From: Verrucomicrobiaceae bacterium
Lineage (GTDB): Bacteria; Verrucomicrobiota; Verrucomicrobiia; Verrucomicrobiales; Verrucomicrobiaceae
Direction: 5' to 3'
Assembly: GCA_947466075.1 (NCBI GenBank)
Contig: CANIBP010000001.1
Location: 62,001 to 126,000, forward strand
Length of the DNA stretch: 64,000 nucleotides
The notes beneath the pieces are model-generated. The model was not told the DNA's origin. It was given only the letters and a program-made list of their open reading frames with translations, and did no database searches. A program made the position numbers and the translations under genes. Shown piece by piece: positions 27,244-35,997 of the stretch. Position 1 is the first letter of the stretch, and each line of letters starts with the position of its first letter.

Positions 27244-28515
27244 TCAGAGAGATTCAAGACAGGCGGCCATCCCTTGACCTCCACCGACGCAGAGGCTGAC
27301 GATGGCGCGTTTAGTGTCGGTGGCTTGAAGCTGATTGAGCGCGTTGAGTACAAGTCTCGCGCCACTGGCTCCGACAGGATGACCGAGGGCGATGGCGCCG
27401 CCACAGGCATTGATCCTGGCAGGATCGATTTCACCGAGAGGGCCTTCCAAACCTGCGCGGCGGGCGCTGGCGGGATCGGCGAGGCATTTCATCACGGCGA
27501 GCACTTGCGCGGCAAAGGCTTCGTTGATCTCGATGACATCGGCATCACCGAGTTTCCAGCCACTGCGATGCAAAGCGGCATCAATCGCACGCACCGGGCC
27601 AAGTCCCATGCGGGATGGGTCGCAACCCGTCGCCGCATAACTGACGAGACGGCCCAGCGGCTTCCAATTGTGTGCCGCAGCAGCTTCCTCAGTCGCCACA
27701 AGCAGCGCCACGGCTCCATCGGTGATCTGAGATGAATTTCCGGCGGTGACACTGCCGACGGTGGTGTCGAAGAGCGGTTTGAGCTTCGCGAGTTTTTCGA
27801 GACTGGAGTCGGCGCGGATACCGTTATCGGTTGCGATGACAGTTTTACCGAGAATGGGCGCGATTTCTTGATTCAGCAGATGATTCGCCTGTGTGGCGCG
27901 GAGATGGCTGCGCATGGCAAAGGCGTCCTGCATGTCGCGAGTGATGCCAAACTCACGCGCGAGCACTTCAGCAGTCTGCCCCATGTTCAAATTCGAAACA
28001 GGGTCGGTGAGGCCGAGTTTAAGGCCAATAACAGGCGCGAAGTCAGCTAAACGGAAATGCAGCGCAGCCTTGGCACGGCCCGTGAAGTCGCGTGCACGGC
28101 TCATGGTGGCAAATTTAGCCACAGCGGGCTTTGAGAAGTAGAACGGCATGTTGCTCATGCTCTCGGTCCCGCCGACGACAAAAACCTCCCCCTGCCCCGC
28201 GCACATCTTGGCATGCGCGAGCGTGAGCGCTTCCAAACTGGAAGCGCAATTGCGATGCACCGTCATGGCGGGCTTTGACTCCGGCAGCCCGGCCCGCAGC
28301 GCGATCACGCGGGCGATATTCATGGCCTCCGGCGGCTGTCCAACACAGCCGATGATCGTTTCATCGACCAGCATCGGATCAATGCCGGTGCGGGTGAGCA
28401 AGGCGGCGACCGCATGGCGACCCAGCTCGACCGCATCGAGATGAGCGAGGTCTGAGCCAGCGCGTGTGAATGGCGTGCGAACAGCAGCAACGATGACGAG
28501 GGAGGGAGTTTTCAT
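27244..28515 (-). CDS. Acetyl-CoA acyltransferase (thiolase, FadI-like)
   Basis: A thiolase that cleaves 3-ketoacyl-CoA to acetyl-CoA and a shortened acyl-CoA. The nucleophilic Cys is in VHRNCASSLEALTLA, the His motif in NACGGAIALGHPVGASGAR, and the second Cys in SLCVGGGQGMA at the C-terminus. The 423-residue length matches the FadI rather than the shorter AtoB type. Its start overlaps the acyl-CoA ligase stop by 4 bases (28512-28515). Confidence 0.93.
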   Translation of the reverse strand: MKTPSLVIVAAVRTPFTRAGSDLAHLDAVELGRHAVAALLTRTGIDPMLVDETIIGCVGQPPEAMNIARVIALRAGLPESKPAMTVHRNCASSLEALTLAHAKMCAGQGEVFVVGGTESMSNMPFYFSKPAVAKFATMSRARDFTGRAKAALHFRLADFAPVIGLKLGLTDPVSNLNMGQTAEVLAREFGITRDMQDAFAMRSHLRATQANHLLNQEIAPILGKTVIATDNGIRADSSLEKLAKLKPLFDTTVGSVTAGNSSQITDGAVALLVATEEAAAAHNWKPLGRLVSYAATGCDPSRMGLGPVRAIDAALHRSGWKLGDADVIEINEAFAAQVLAVMKCLADPASARRAGLEGPLGEIDPARINACGGAIALGHPVGASGARLVLNALNQLQATDTKRAIVSLCVGGGQGMAACLESL

Positions 28516-29993
28516 GAGCTTAGGGCGGGTTGGAGGGCATTCGATTTCGGGCGGTGATCGACCAGCTTCTCTTCTTTGAGGAGGCGGCCGACGCCGAGTT
28601 GCTCGCGCATTTCAGCAAGCGTGTGAAAGTGAAGTTCGTTGGGCCTGATCTCGGTGGCCTCGTAGAAGCGACGTGTGACGGCGAGTTCGGGATCGTCTTC
28701 CCGCACACCGGGCTCAGCACTGAGATGAAGATGCACTTCATCGGTTTCAAGCGGGTCGTTGTGATGCTTGCGCAACTCGATCTGCCAGGCGGCGATGCCG
28801 CGTTGATCATCGAGCAGATGCTCAAGCATGTTGAAGTTCACCAGCGTGCCTTTGAGCTTGTCGAAATGAAGTTCCCGCACCTCACTGACACGAGAGATGG
28901 GACCGAGCAAGCGTGGGCAAGTGCGACCACAATTGGGGCATTTTTCCCAAGTGAGTCCGCCTTCCGCGATATCTCCCGTGCGGTAGCGCAGGACGACGGT
29001 GCCGCGTGAATCAAGCGGCGTGAAGACGATCTCACCGGGATGACCATCGGGAACGAGTTGGCCCGTTTTGGGGTCGATGATTTCGATGAAGCCAAGATCA
29101 GGGCTGAGATGATAGCCGTGTGAATCGTGAGATTCGCCAACGCATTCTGGGAAGGCCATTTTGGCCTCGGTGAAGCCGTAAGTCGCCATGATGTGAACGT
29201 TCGAGCTGCCGAGCGCGGCAGCGAGGTCACGCAGGCGTGCACGGAGGCCTGCGGCGAGTTTTTCACCGCCAAGCACGATGCGTTTGAGGTTGGTCCAGCG
29301 TTTGCCGGACTCGTTGGCTTCACGCATGATGTGGTAAATGAAGGTGGGCATGCCGATAAGGATGTCGGGCTGTATTTTATCGATGAGCTTGATGTTCCCA
29401 TCGGTGCCAAGCGTTTTTCCACCGCCGGTGCTCAGCATGAAGGTGCCGAAGCCGAGCCCCGCATGATGCGCCAGCCAGAAGGCGAGATGCGGCGCATACG
29501 GGAAGAGGTTCATGTGCCGAAACTCACGCTGCGAGCGGCCTGCGAGCATCAAGCGCGTGCCACTGATGTCGAGATTGTGCAGATCGTGCTTCGTGTAGAG
29601 AAACGGCACAGGCTCAGCACTGCGGCCAGTGGTGCTGGTGAGCAGAATGGGCCTGAATTCGGCTTCTGCGTGCTCCTTGGCGGCATTCCGACCATGCAGC
29701 AGCGCATCAAAAATCATGCCGGGTTCGCGACGCAGCACGGCTTCATTGGGCATGAGCACGAAGTCACGCGGATTGCCGAGATCCTTCTTCGAGGTGAAGG
29801 GAACGTGGCTCCAATCATCGAATGACTTGATGTCGAGTGGGTGGATGCCGTGTTCTCTGAAGACGCGGCTGTAGTGCGTGCTGAAGGGCACGACGCGACG
29901 GTTCAGGTAGTCGCGCAGTTGCGCGAGCTGCCAATGTTTCCAGACCTCAGGCGGCGAGGCATTCCATTCGGGTATGTGATGAAGAAGTTTCAT
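28512..29993 (-). CDS. PaaK-like AMP-dependent acyl-CoA ligase
   Basis: A 493-residue adenylate-forming enzyme of the phenylacetate-CoA ligase (PaaK) branch. Visible motifs are the phosphate-binding LLTSTTGRSAEP, the mid-domain MATYGFTEAKMAFPE and the YRTGDIAEG signature. A Cys cluster (CPNCGRTCPRLLG) follows, as in other PaaK-like proteins. The position at the head of a beta-oxidation run suggests that it activates fatty or aromatic acids to CoA esters. ATG 29993 is chosen because the longer frame contains low-complexity Arg/Ser sequence. It overlaps the patatin gene by 47 bases. Confidence 0.85.
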   Translation of the reverse strand: MKLLHHIPEWNASPPEVWKHWQLAQLRDYLNRRVVPFSTHYSRVFREHGIHPLDIKSFDDWSHVPFTSKKDLGNPRDFVLMPNEAVLRREPGMIFDALLHGRNAAKEHAEAEFRPILLTSTTGRSAEPVPFLYTKHDLHNLDISGTRLMLAGRSQREFRHMNLFPYAPHLAFWLAHHAGLGFGTFMLSTGGGKTLGTDGNIKLIDKIQPDILIGMPTFIYHIMREANESGKRWTNLKRIVLGGEKLAAGLRARLRDLAAALGSSNVHIMATYGFTEAKMAFPECVGESHDSHGYHLSPDLGFIEIIDPKTGQLVPDGHPGEIVFTPLDSRGTVVLRYRTGDIAEGGLTWEKCPNCGRTCPRLLGPISRVSEVRELHFDKLKGTLVNFNMLEHLLDDQRGIAAWQIELRKHHNDPLETDEVHLHLSAEPGVREDDPELAVTRRFYEATEIRPNELHFHTLAEMREQLGVGRLLKEEKLVDHRPKSNALQPALSS

Positions 29994-30957
29994 GGCTGAT
30001 TGACTCCTGGTTGATGGTTGCGGGATGAAGCAGGGCACGGATGTCTGGCAGCGCTGCGGTCGCGGCATCGCGTCCGGCCTGGAGGTAGTGCCCGAAATTT
30101 TCAAAGTCGTGCCAGGTCGAGGCAACGAAGCGCGGATGGATGACGACGTCCGCAGCCGCCTCCTCCTTGGCAATGAGGCGAAGCTGAGCGGCCATCAAAG
30201 CACGCCGGAAGGTGTCCAACACATTGCCATAGGCGAGGAGGTTCACTTTGCGGAAAAGGCGGGCAAAGAAGCGCTGCGAAACCCTGCCTGCAGCCGTTTT
30301 CTCGACCTCAAAATCCTCCGATGTAGGCATGACATTCACCGCAATGATGGAGTCGAGATGGAAGCGTTTTTTGAGCAGCGAAATTGGGAGCGGCTCGGAG
30401 GTGCCACCATCGGTGAAACGACGTCCATTGAGATGAACCGGGGCACAGATGGCCGGGATGGCGGCACTGGCATGAACGGCGTGTGAGACCGATCCAGAGT
30501 CGAAAATGTGCGGGACCAAGCTGTCGAGATCTGTTGCGATGACTAGCAGTGGCTTTTCGAGGTCGGCGAAGGTTTTCGAGCCTAGATCGCGCTCGAAGTG
30601 CTGGCGGATTTTTTCACCGCGAATGAGGCCCTCGGAGGGCGGAATGACATAATCGAGGAGTGCCTTGAGCGCTTTGCGGTCTTTGATTTCTCGTGCTCTG
30701 GCCTCTAGCTGTGCCCCATTGAGTCCGGCTGCCCACAGCGCTCCCACATAGGCCCCCATGCTGCAGCCAGCGATGGCGGCGATGGGAATCCCCTGCTCTT
30801 CAAGGACTTGAATCACTCCGGCATGTGCCAATCCGCGGGCACCACCGCTGGAGAGCACTAAACCGATGCGAGGCGCATTTCCTCCCCCTGAGCCGTGTTT
30901 GCTGCTTTCTTCGGCACGGCTCCAGCCTTGTGAAGGAAGGCGGAGGTTGGCGTTCAT
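29947..30957 (-). CDS. Patatin-like phospholipase
   Basis: A 336-residue Ser-Asp dyad lipid hydrolase. The oxyanion loop reads LSSGGARGLAHAG (about 34-46), the nucleophile elbow GCSMG gives the catalytic Ser, and the Asp lies in RFTDGGTSEPLP. There is no evident signal peptide, so it likely acts on inner-leaflet lipids or lipid droplets in the cytoplasm. It leads the operon, ahead of the acyl-CoA ligase and beta-oxidation enzymes, so it probably frees the fatty acids they degrade. Confidence 0.9.
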   Translation of the reverse strand: MNANLRLPSQGWSRAEESSKHGSGGGNAPRIGLVLSSGGARGLAHAGVIQVLEEQGIPIAAIAGCSMGAYVGALWAAGLNGAQLEARAREIKDRKALKALLDYVIPPSEGLIRGEKIRQHFERDLGSKTFADLEKPLLVIATDLDSLVPHIFDSGSVSHAVHASAAIPAICAPVHLNGRRFTDGGTSEPLPISLLKKRFHLDSIIAVNVMPTSEDFEVEKTAAGRVSQRFFARLFRKVNLLAYGNVLDTFRRALMAAQLRLIAKEEAAADVVIHPRFVASTWHDFENFGHYLQAGRDAATAALPDIRALLHPATINQESISHETSSSHTRMECLAA

Positions 30958-31104
30958 GGCCTGCGGTGGTTGTTAACTCTTTAGAGGCGGTCCACGGCTA
31001 AAAGATTCAATTATTCAGGCGAATTTTATTGGAGCGCGTTGGTTGAGAGCGAATTCCAGGAAACTGGCTGAGTCTGTATTGGTGCGAAGTTCGTAGTCAG
31101 GCTC

Positions 31105-32349
31105 ATGTCTTTTTCATCTTCCAACGTGGCAGGCTTCTGTGCTCTCTTGTTCATTTGTTCTTCTACTGCGTGGGCAGCGGATTGGAATCAATGGCGTGGT
31201 CCCAGCCGAGATGGGCAGGTGCCCAAGTCAAAGTGGCCTTCATCACTCGCGGAAACGACTCTCAAGCAATCGTGGCGGGTCGAACTGAGCCCGAGCTACT
31301 CAGGGCCTATTGTCGTAGGTGAACGCGTCTTCACCACTGAGACGGTTGATAAAGAAACGGAGACGGTGCGTGCTCTGGACCGCAAGACCGGCAAGGAACT
31401 CTGGAAGCAATCTTGGGCGGGCTCAATGTCGATGCCGTTTTTCGCCAAAGCCAATGGTGACTGGATTCGCGCCACTCCAGCATGCGATGGCGACAGCCTC
31501 TATGTCGCTGGCATCCGGGATGTGCTCGTTTGTCTCGATGCCGCCACAGGTGCGGTGCGCTGGCGTGTGGATTTTGTGGAACAGTTCAAATCAGCGGTGC
31601 CAGCCTTTGGTTTTGTCTCGTCACCACTCGTCGATGGCGGTTCGGTTTATGTGCAGGCCGGTGGTGCGGTGCTAAAGCTCGCTAAGGCAACCGGCAAGGT
31701 TCTCTGGCGTGCGCTGGATGATGGCGGCGGGATGGGTGGCAGCGCCTTTTCCTCCCCAATCATCGCCGAAATTCGTGGTGTGAGGCAGATGGTGGTGCAG
31801 ACACGCGAAAAGCTCGCAGGCCTGTCGCTGGCAGATGGCAAAGTACTCTGGGAACAAACGGTGGAGGCTTTTCGTGGCATGAACATCCTCACACCGGTCA
31901 TCAGCGGCAATTCGATCTTCACCAGCACCTATGGCGGGCAGACACTGCTTCACGACATCACCAGCAGCGAGGGGAGCTTCAAAGCGAATACGCTCTGGTC
32001 CCTCAAAGCGCAGGGATACATGTGCTCGCCTGTGGTGGTCGATGGAGTGGCCTATGAGCATCTGAAGAGTCAGCGCGTGATGGCCGTGGACTTGAAGACC
32101 GGCAAGGAGCTTTGGGCCACTGACAAGAGTTACGGCAAGTATTGGAGTCTCGTTGCCAATGGTGACCGCATCCTGGCTCTCGATCAACGCGGCAGCCTGC
32201 ATCTGATCAAAGCCAACCCAGCGATGTATGAGGAGATCGACCAGCGTAAAATTTCTGACGAAGAAACGTGGGCGCATTTGGCAGTTTCGGGCAACGAGAT
32301 CTTCATTCGTGAACTCAATGCCCTAACGGCCTGGCGCTGGTCGGAGTGA
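31105..32349 (+). CDS. Exported PQQ-like beta-propeller protein
   Basis: A signal peptide (about 1-24, ending TAWAAD) precedes repeats of the PQQ/pyrrolo-quinoline propeller type, with recurrent D-x-x-T-G-K-x-L-W units (DRKTGKELWKQ, DAATGAVRWRV, KATGKVLWRA, DLKTGKELWAT). The opening WNQWRGPSRDGQ is typical of secreted Planctomycetes/Verrucomicrobia propeller proteins. No quinoprotein dehydrogenase active site is evident, so a binding or scaffolding role is as likely as catalysis. The 147-base gap before it shows no clear structure. Confidence 0.88.
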   Translation: MSFSSSNVAGFCALLFICSSTAWAADWNQWRGPSRDGQVPKSKWPSSLAETTLKQSWRVELSPSYSGPIVVGERVFTTETVDKETETVRALDRKTGKELWKQSWAGSMSMPFFAKANGDWIRATPACDGDSLYVAGIRDVLVCLDAATGAVRWRVDFVEQFKSAVPAFGFVSSPLVDGGSVYVQAGGAVLKLAKATGKVLWRALDDGGGMGGSAFSSPIIAEIRGVRQMVVQTREKLAGLSLADGKVLWEQTVEAFRGMNILTPVISGNSIFTSTYGGQTLLHDITSSEGSFKANTLWSLKAQGYMCSPVVVDGVAYEHLKSQRVMAVDLKTGKELWATDKSYGKYWSLVANGDRILALDQRGSLHLIKANPAMYEEIDQRKISDEETWAHLAVSGNEIFIRELNALTAWRWSE

Positions 32350-32360
32350 GCTAGCCAAAC

Positions 32361-33074
32361 TTACTCAACGAACTCCAGAGTGCCATCGGTGAGGCGGTAG
32401 AAGGCACCCACGATCTTGATTTCGCCTTTCTCTTCCATCTCTTTGAGGATGGGACTCTTCTCACGAATCTTGGCGAGAGTGAGACGGATGTTGTTCTCGT
32501 TCACGCGCTTCATGAATGCCGGATTCGAGGAGATTTTCTCGCCCTGGAAATCCTGACTCGCTGCGACCGCAGGTTTGAGGTTGGCAAGCATGGCGGTTAT
32601 GTTACCGAGCTTAACATCGTCAATGGCTCCTTTGATCGCACCGCAGTGCTGATGGCCCATGACGAGGATCATTTTGGCCCCGGCTACCTTGCAGGCGAAC
32701 TCCATGCTGCCGAGCAGGTCTTCGTTGACGAAGTTACCTGCCACACGGCCCACGAAAACATCGCCGATGCCTTGATCGAAGACGTCTTCCACGGGCACAC
32801 GACTGTCGAGGCAGCTCAGGACCATGGCTTTCGGATACTGGCCCGGCGCTGATTTGCGCACCTGCTCGCTGTGATTGCGCCGCGTTTCGTTACCGCTGTG
32901 AAACCTTTGATTGCCTTCTTTGAACTGCTTCAAGACTTCATCTGGTGTGAGCTTGGCCTGCTCTTCGGCAGTCGTGACGTGACTGTCGAGAATAGGCTCT
33001 TCACTGGGTTTGCGGGCAATGATGATGGCTGTCAGGCAGAATATGGCAGCTAATATAACAACGGGTGATTTCAT
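32361..33074 (-). CDS. Exported beta-class carbonic anhydrase
   Basis: Interconverts CO2 and bicarbonate. The zinc ligands of beta-carbonic anhydrases are in place: Cys and Asp-Arg in VLSCLDSRVP and His/Cys in MGHQHCGAIKG. An N-terminal hydrophobic segment (residues 1-20, MKSPVVILAAIFCLTAIIIA) precedes the enzyme, so it should be anchored at, or exported across, the inner membrane. The 237-residue length fits. The gene is downstream of the PII-like and SbtA genes on the same strand, giving a coherent bicarbonate module: SbtA imports bicarbonate and this enzyme balances CO2/bicarbonate outside. Confidence 0.92.
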   Translation of the reverse strand: MKSPVVILAAIFCLTAIIIARKPSEEPILDSHVTTAEEQAKLTPDEVLKQFKEGNQRFHSGNETRRNHSEQVRKSAPGQYPKAMVLSCLDSRVPVEDVFDQGIGDVFVGRVAGNFVNEDLLGSMEFACKVAGAKMILVMGHQHCGAIKGAIDDVKLGNITAMLANLKPAVAASQDFQGEKISSNPAFMKRVNENNIRLTLAKIREKSPILKEMEEKGEIKIVGAFYRLTDGTLEFVE

Positions 33075-33097
33075 GGATTTGGATGTATTGAATTGGG

Positions 33098-33385
33098 TTA
33101 GAATTTCTCTGGCCGCATGACGCGCACTTCGGTTTCGTAGGCGACCATGGCGTAATCTTTGAAGAGTTCGCGATGCAGGCGCTCGAGCACGGCTTCGGCG
33201 ACGGCAGGCTTGACGATGACTTCGACTTGGACGTTGCCGGTTTCGACGATGTCAGCGCTGCGGTCGCCCTGACTGCCGCTGCCGCGCACAGAGAAGGCGG
33301 TGTGGCCGTGAGTGCCGCAGTGTCGGAGGATTTCCACCACGCGCTCCTCAATGAGAGCTTCACAGATGATGGTGACGAGTTTCAT
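33098..33385 (-). CDS. sbtB: PII-like signalling protein (SbtB-type)
   Basis: A 95-residue protein of the GlnB/PII fold, with the opening MKLVTIICEALIEERVVEIL and the central exposed loop HTAFSVRGSGSQGDRS. This loop lacks the uridylylated Tyr of classical PII proteins. SbtB proteins bind adenyl nucleotides and control the bicarbonate transporter SbtA. Its place 24 bases after sbtA supports that role. An alternative upstream start (ATG 33400) adds five residues. Confidence 0.85.
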   Translation of the reverse strand: MKLVTIICEALIEERVVEILRHCGTHGHTAFSVRGSGSQGDRSADIVETGNVQVEVIVKPAVAEAVLERLHRELFKDYAMVAYETEVRVMRPEKF

Positions 33386-33409
33386 GGTATGTAGGTTCAT
33401 GGCGGGTGT

Positions 33410-34390
33410 TTAGGAGTGGAGGTATTTGGCGATTTCAAAGAAGAGCGGCACGCCGACCGTGATGTTGAAGGGGAAGGTGATGGCGAGTGCTGCGGTGAGT
33501 GAGTAAGTCGGATTGGCCTCAGGCAGCGAGAGTCGCACTGCGGCAGGTGCGGCGATGTAACTCGCGCTCGCAGCCAGCACTCCGAGCAACGTGGTGCCGC
33601 CGATGCTCAGACCAACCCAGGTGCCGAGCAGCACACCGAGCGTGCCATGGATGAGCGGTGCCGTGATGCCGAAGATGAGCAGGAAGACGCCTACTTTCTT
33701 GAGATCACCGAGCCTGCGACCTGCGACCATGCCCATTTCGAGCAGGAACAGTGCGAGCACACCCTGGAACGGTGTCACAAAGAATCCCTCGACCATGGTC
33801 ATGCCATTCTTGCCGCTGACGGAGCCGATGAGCATCGAGCCGATGAGCAGCAGCACACCTTTGCCGAGCACGGCGTCCCGCAGAGCATGACGGATGCCTG
33901 CGTCGCCGAAGGAGAACTTACCGCCGAAGGCACCTTTGCCCAGCATGACGCCGACGATGATCGCCGGAGACTCCATCACCGCGAGGAAGGCTGAGGCATA
34001 GCTCTCATAAGGCTGATTGATGCTCTTCAAGAAGTTCGTCGCTGCGATGAAGGTCACCGCGCTGACACTGCCATAGTGTGCCGCGACGGCCCCGGCATCA
34101 GCAACGCTGAATTTGCCGACCTTGCGTAGCACCGGGTAAGTCCAGAGCGGTATCATTGCTCCGAGAACCATCGCCGCGAGCGCGGGCAGCCACACGACGC
34201 CGATACCGGCCGCGTTGATCGCGACACCACCTTTAAAGCCGATGGCGATGAGCAGGTAGATCGTCAGCGTGGTGTAGAGCGACTCGGGTATCTTGAGATC
34301 ACTCTTAGAGACAGCGGCAAAGATGCCGAGCACGAAGAACAGAATGGCGGGGCTGAGGAGATTGGATTGTATGGCAGTGAGAAAGTCCAT
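33410..34390 (-). CDS. sbtA: Sodium-dependent bicarbonate transporter SbtA
   Basis: A 326-residue inner-membrane protein with about ten hydrophobic spans, of the SbtA (DUF897) family. The opening (LLSPAILFFVLGIFAAVSKSDLKIPE) and the internal IAIGFKGGVAI are characteristic. Cyanobacterial SbtA imports bicarbonate with sodium at high affinity. Clustering with a PII-like protein and carbonic anhydrase supports the same substrate here. The two-fold internal repeat expected of the family is visible as two blocks of five spans. Confidence 0.9.
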   Translation of the reverse strand: MDFLTAIQSNLLSPAILFFVLGIFAAVSKSDLKIPESLYTTLTIYLLIAIGFKGGVAINAAGIGVVWLPALAAMVLGAMIPLWTYPVLRKVGKFSVADAGAVAAHYGSVSAVTFIAATNFLKSINQPYESYASAFLAVMESPAIIVGVMLGKGAFGGKFSFGDAGIRHALRDAVLGKGVLLLIGSMLIGSVSGKNGMTMVEGFFVTPFQGVLALFLLEMGMVAGRRLGDLKKVGVFLLIFGITAPLIHGTLGVLLGTWVGLSIGGTTLLGVLAASASYIAAPAAVRLSLPEANPTYSLTAALAITFPFNITVGVPLFFEIAKYLHS

Positions 34391-34465
34391 GAAGGTATGT
34401 GGGTTTCAGGAATGGGTTCGGGGGTTTGGAATCGCCTGCTAAACGGGCGGTTTAAGCGGGAGCCG

Positions 34466-34996
34466 TTAAGCGGGCGTTTTCATCAGACTCATTGCCAGAC
34501 TTCCGAGGAATCCAGGTGATGCGGCGTTTAACTTCAGCAGTCCAGCCAATGAGATGACGCAGGCTGTCACGAGAGCCACCGCATTTCCGGACATGATCAT
34601 CGCCGTGACCAAAAAGAGGCCGGCAATGTTCCAGCACACGACGTTATCTTTTACCGGTTCAAATGCGTAATAGCTTGTTATGCCTTTAGCTATCAGCAGA
34701 CTGGTAAAACTCACCGTCAAAATCAGCATTGCTGGTAGCAGGCCAAAAGTCAGACTCAGCACAAACCCGGCGACTTCCACTGTTTCGAGTTTGAAGGGAC
34801 CCACGACCAGCACGGCCGCCAAGGCTAGTAAGGCGGCGCAAAGAGCCGACTTGGCTATGGTTATGGCGTTTTGCGCCACCTGTCCGCCGTTGTCGAGGAG
34901 GGCGTTAATCGAAGCCAGAAGCAGGACAGCCAGTGGAGCTGCGAGCGCGGGGGCGGAGATGATGTGAAGAGTGGCAAGTGTGTGCATGGAGTTCAT
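34466..34996 (-). CDS. Membrane protein in the SbtA cluster, function unknown
   Basis: A 176-residue protein with about five hydrophobic spans, for instance APLAVLLLASINAL, SALCAALLALAAVLVV, FVLSLTFGLLPAMLILTVSF and NIAGLFLVTAMIM. ATG 34996 is preferred over an upstream start at 35071 because the added residues are hydrophilic and would overlap the regulator's promoter. It is the first gene of the unit leading into sbtA. I do not recognise the family. An accessory role in bicarbonate uptake is inferred only from position. Confidence 0.7.
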   Translation of the reverse strand: MNSMHTLATLHIISAPALAAPLAVLLLASINALLDNGGQVAQNAITIAKSALCAALLALAAVLVVGPFKLETVEVAGFVLSLTFGLLPAMLILTVSFTSLLIAKGITSYYAFEPVKDNVVCWNIAGLFLVTAMIMSGNAVALVTACVISLAGLLKLNAASPGFLGSLAMSLMKTPA

Positions 34997-35069
34997 GATG
35001 TGTGTTTGTGTGTTATGGCTTTCTTGAGCCGCACCATGCATCGTGGAAAATATTTCTTCTCTCCAATTC

Positions 35070-35103
35070 ATGCTTTGGCATTTATCGTTCGCTTTGCTAT
35101 AAG
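35070..35103 (+). promoter_or_regulatory. Sigma-70-type promoter and dyad upstream of the LysR gene
   Basis: TTGGCA (35075-35080), a 17-base spacer and TATAAG (35098-35103) form a near-consensus promoter. The -35 lies inside a dyad ATGC-TTTG-GCAT (35070-35081), a possible autoregulatory operator. The start codon at 35113 would be only a few bases after transcription begins, so the mRNA may be nearly leaderless. Confidence 0.5.
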
Positions 35104-35112
35104 TGAGAATCC

Positions 35113-35991
35113 ATGGCCTTCCTGAACTACCACCACCTCCGCTACTTCCGCGCTATCGCCACCGAGGGCAGCCTGACGAAGGCGGCGCAGCACCTCAAGC
35201 TCTCGCAATCGGCGCTCAGCGTGCAGCTTCGCAGTTTGGAGGAAAGCCTGGGGCAGCCGTTGTTTGAGCGGAAGCATAAGGCTCTGGCGCTCACGGAAGC
35301 AGGCCGCATCGCGCTGGAGTATGCAGACTCCATCTTTCGTAGCGGCGAGGAACTCGCTGACTTGATGCAAAACCGCGCCAAGCGCAGTCGTGGCTTCCTG
35401 CGCGTCGGCGCGGCATCCAATCTCTCACGCAACTTCCAGCTCGGTTTCTTGCGCCCGTTGATCACTCGCGATGACGTGGAGCTCATCATTCACTCCGGCA
35501 CGCTGCGAGAGCTTTTGGCACAACTTCAGACCCATACACTCGATGTGGTGCTCTCGAACACACCCGTGCGCCGCGATGCCGAAACGGGCTGGCACAGCCA
35601 TCTACTCGATGAACAGCCAGTAAGTCTCGTCGGGCACAAAACACGCGGCATGAAGCCCTTCCGCTTCCCCGAGGACCTGCGCACGACGCCCATCGTGCTA
35701 CCGAGCCTCGAAAGCAGCATCCGCGCGGCCTTTGATGTGCTCATGGATCAAACCGGCATCCGTCCCGTCATCGCCGCCGAAGTCGATGACATGGCCATGC
35801 TGCGACTCATGGCCCGCGAAACGAACGGCGTCACCCTCGTGCCTCCCGTCGTCGTCAAAGACGAGCTGGAAAACGGCGTACTCGTCGAACGGCACAAATT
35901 CCCGCAGATCAAAGAAAGCTTTTACGCCATCACGCCAAGCCGGCGGTTTCCGAATGCGATTTTGCGGGAGCTGATGGCGAAGAGGAAGTGA
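35113..35991 (+). CDS. LysR-family regulator (NhaR-like) of the bicarbonate module
   Basis: A 292-residue LysR regulator. The winged HTH is at residues 4-60 (LNYHHLRYFRAIATEGSLTKAAQ... SALSVQLRSLEESLG), followed by a substrate-binding domain of two lobes. The NYHHLRYF opening is typical of the NhaR-like branch. It is divergent from the membrane protein-sbtA-sbtB-CA unit, the usual layout for a LysR protein controlling its neighbour, as CmpR/CcmR do for carbon uptake in cyanobacteria. Effector unknown. Confidence 0.92.
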   Translation: MAFLNYHHLRYFRAIATEGSLTKAAQHLKLSQSALSVQLRSLEESLGQPLFERKHKALALTEAGRIALEYADSIFRSGEELADLMQNRAKRSRGFLRVGAASNLSRNFQLGFLRPLITRDDVELIIHSGTLRELLAQLQTHTLDVVLSNTPVRRDAETGWHSHLLDEQPVSLVGHKTRGMKPFRFPEDLRTTPIVLPSLESSIRAAFDVLMDQTGIRPVIAAEVDDMAMLRLMARETNGVTLVPPVVVKDELENGVLVERHKFPQIKESFYAITPSRRFPNAILRELMAKRK

Positions 35992-35997
35992 CGTTGA

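Noticed and set aside
26102..27277. 391-aa plus-strand frame opposite the hydratase/dehydrogenase gene
   Set aside because: The minus-strand gene has full enzyme motifs; the plus-strand frame has none.
28512..29993. Phenylacetate degradation pathway
   Set aside because: Only the ligase is paa-like; the rest is standard beta-oxidation.
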